Positions 62,428 to 64,000 of a DNA stretch of 64,000 nucleotides are shown in pieces; within the stretch, counting starts at the first letter, position 1, and each line of letters starts with the position of its first letter. The notes under the pieces were generated by a model. The model did not search any database, was not told the origin of the DNA, and was given only the letters and a program-made list of their open reading frames with translations. A program made the translations under genes and the position numbers. Source of the DNA: Mariannaea sp. PMI_226 (taxonomy: Eukaryota; Ascomycota; Sordariomycetes; Hypocreales; Nectriaceae); NCBI GenBank assembly GCA_024336345.1, contig JANFOG010000001.1, forward strand, positions 4,836,001 through 4,900,000. Direction: 5' to 3'.

Positions 62428-64000
62428 CTATTCGTCATATTCCTCTTCCCCATCATTTCCTTGCTCTTCATTATCTTCCTCTTCTTGATCTCCACCATCT
62501 TCTTGTTCCTCTGCGTCCTCGGGCTCCTCCTCTGGCTCCTCCTCAGGCTGCTCCTCGGGCTCCTCCTCTGGCTGTTCCTCGGGCTCCTCCTCGGGCTCCT
62601 CCTCTGGCTGTTCTTCTGGCTCCTCCTCTGGCTGTTCTTCTGGCTCCTCCTCTTGCTGTTCTTCTGGCTCCTCCTCGGGTTGCTCCGCAGGCTCCTCCCC
62701 TTGGATGTCGTCGTTTTCTGCTTCTACAGCCTCTCCCTCCTCTTGTGGCATATCTCGTCTCTCCTCAAGATGAGGCTCTTGGCCTGGGAATTGGGATTCA
62801 TCATTCCCGCCATCGAATCCCCTGTTTGTATTGGTGTAATAATCTCCCGTACCACCAGCCATATCTCTAGACGCAAATGAGCCAGGCTTATCAAGTTGAT
62901 TGCCATCGGCTTCCCTAGTGCCGAAGCCTCGGGAGCCCTGCTGTGGACCTTGCTGCCAGCCTTCCGTATACCCACCTGTACGGGTTTGCACTGGTAATCC
63001 TCTCGTAGACTCTCCTAAGGACCTGGCCTGTTGAGATCCTGCACCTTCATTCCTTCCTTCCTGGGAATTCTCTTGCGCCTCCTCATCGCTTTGCTGTGAC
63101 TCTTCGTCTGTTACGTCGTCAATATCCTGATAGTGGTCCACAACATCCTCCCCAAAATCACTGTTCTCGTCCTCTTCCCGAGGATGCTGAGAAGCCGCTT
63201 GACGCTCCCGCTGCTGAGTCTTCTTGAAATGTGCCATCATTCCCTTGATATTAGGGAAATTCTTCACATCCTTCTTGGCTTTGGCTTTGTACGATTCCAG
63301 TATCAACTTGAAGTCTTCCTTGCGTCGCAGTTTGAGCGCCATCTCAAGCGCCGCTTTGTACGCATTAGGTTCGAAGCCTTCTTGTTCAAGGAGCAAGTTT
63401 AATATTTCGTGTCTCTCAATATCTTCATCATCATCATTGTCACGGGCTACAGCGGCCACGAGGGCGCTGCCGTATTTGCCAGACCAGCCACCAACAGTGG
63501 CCTTGCTGTCTAGCAGCCGTGCAACGAGAGCAACATCGGCTTTAAGGGCTGCTGCTTGTAGAACAGTGCCATACTTTCCACAAACAATATTTGGATCGGC
63601 TCCAGCATCGAGCAACAGACGCGCATTTCGGTTGCAGCGGGCAAAAGCAGCCTCATGGAGAGGAGTTCCCATTTTGCTATACTTTTCATTTGCAGGTGGA
63701 GCAACATTCATCTTAGCCTTGCGCTCAAGTAGCTGTCGGAGACATTTGTCATCCTCTTGAACAGCAGCGGCGTGCACAGCACTGTAGTAGTCACCTCCGT
63801 GGACATTCAGGTCGATCTTACGGCTGTGCTCGAGAATTGCCTTGACGCAGTCCGAGTTACCTGACGCAGCAGCGGCCTGGATCACAGTATGGTATGGTCC
63901 GCTCTGCTGGGTTGGATCGGCACCATTCTTAAGGAGTAGCCGCACAGTAGCCTCAAATCCTCTCGAAGCGGCGGCATGCAGTGCACTGCCGTGAAGTTTC
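62428..64000 (-). CDS. Ankyrin-repeat protein with long acidic Glu/Pro/Gln tail, 5' end beyond the window
   Basis: The frame is open from the right edge of the window to a TAG at 62428-62430, giving the last 523 residues. The first 190 carry about five ankyrin-type repeats with words such as GSALHAAASRGFEATVRLLLKNGADP, GTPLHEAAFARCNRNARLLLDAGADPN and GTVLQAAALKADVALVARLLD. A helical Lys-rich part follows (LKLRRKEDFKLILESYKAKAKK), then a long disordered, Gln/Gly-rich region, and finally about 100 residues of almost pure Glu/Pro/Gln. The repeat style (GKYGSALxAA) is what I associate with the C-terminal parts of fungal NACHT or NLR-like ankyrin proteins, but no NACHT is in the window, so this is only a possibility. 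Confidence 0.8.
   Translation of the reverse strand, partial: KLHGSALHAAASRGFEATVRLLLKNGADPTQQSGPYHTVIQAAAASGNSDCVKAILEHSRKIDLNVHGGDYYSAVHAAAVQEDDKCLRQLLERKAKMNVAPPANEKYSKMGTPLHEAAFARCNRNARLLLDAGADPNIVCGKYGTVLQAAALKADVALVARLLDSKATVGGWSGKYGSALVAAVARDNDDDEDIERHEILNLLLEQEGFEPNAYKAALEMALKLRRKEDFKLILESYKAKAKKDVKNFPNIKGMMAHFKKTQQRERQAASQHPREEDENSDFGEDVVDHYQDIDDVTDEESQQSDEEAQENSQEGRNEGAGSQQARSLGESTRGLPVQTRTGGYTEGWQQGPQQGSRGFGTREADGNQLDKPGSFASRDMAGGTGDYYTNTNRGFDGGNDESQFPGQEPHLEERRDMPQEEGEAVEAENDDIQGEEPAEQPEEEPEEQQEEEPEEQPEEEPEEQPEEEPEEEPEEQPEEEPEEQPEEEPEEEPEDAEEQEDGGDQEEEDNEEQGNDGEEEYDE
62516..62700 (-). repeat. Tandem repeat coding for EEPEEQPEE units
   Basis: GGCTCCTCCTC / GGCTGTTCCTC-type units of about 15-30 bp repeat many times inside the ankyrin gene. 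They code for alternating EEPEE and QPEE blocks on the minus strand. Repeat instability could change tail length between strains. Confidence 0.85.

Noticed and set aside
62235..62870. Plus-strand frames rich in Leu/Trp (LLWLLL) or Pro/Ala that look like membrane or proline-rich proteins
   Set aside because: They are the reverse reading of the EEPEEQPEE repeat in the ankyrin gene.

Overview
The window is nuclear DNA from a filamentous ascomycete, most likely a sordariomycete and probably Hypocreales; the genus cannot be fixed from sequence alone. Genes are separated by 0.5-2 kb, introns are short (about 50-210 nt) with GTAAGT/GTATGT/GTGAGT-type donors, CTRAC-like branch sites and CAG/TAG acceptors, promoters and leaders carry long pyrimidine tracts, and almost every protein belongs to a conserved Pezizomycotina family. 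I reconstructed sixteen protein-coding genes, one of them running off the right edge. Exon joins were chosen by eye from splice consensus plus continuity of the protein family.

Layout: 1-6.3 kb has no recognisable gene and ends in the probable long leader of a WOPR-domain (Gti1/Pac2) regulator (+, 6317-7651). Next come CPSF100/Cft2 (+, 9102-12047), the Golgi protein Sys1 (-, 12837-13699), the cytochrome-oxidase copper factor Coa6 (+, 14608-15018) and the PI4P 5-kinase Mss4/Its3 (-, 16086-19041). A gene-poor stretch (19.0-25.2 kb) follows. A run of minus-strand genes then covers DEAD-box helicase Dhh1 (25174-26854), a cytochrome b5/acyl-CoA dehydrogenase fusion (28670-30464), flap endonuclease FEN1/Rad27 (32155-33483), a probable Nup37 nucleoporin (34585-36778) and a WSC-domain cell-wall sensor (38233-39141). 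From 39.1 to 50.9 kb lies an 11.7-kb desert with only weak coding traces. The right end holds vacuolar aspartic protease Pep4 (+), an 895-aa conserved nuclear-type protein of unknown function (+), a mitochondrial RMND1/Mrx10-type protein (-), Sec14 (+), kinetochore protein Mis14/Nsl1 (-) and the 3' part of an ankyrin-repeat gene with an acidic tail (-).

These are dispersed housekeeping and regulatory genes; I see no biosynthetic cluster, intact transposon, CRISPR array or convincing tRNA/rRNA gene. Shared themes are loose: phosphoinositide and membrane traffic (Sys1, Mss4, Sec14, Pep4), mRNA 3'-end formation and decay (Cft2, Dhh1), chromosome replication and segregation (FEN1, Mis14) and mitochondria (Coa6, Mrx10).

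I did not find an obvious new system. The items most worth a second look are the Pac2 C-terminus, where an in-frame TAG is followed by 24 more coding-like codons and a frame-preserving 54-nt intron candidate overlaps the stop; a one-base frame break at a run of seven C in SEC14; the unknown 895-aa protein; and the 11.7-kb desert with one spliced-looking exon candidate.
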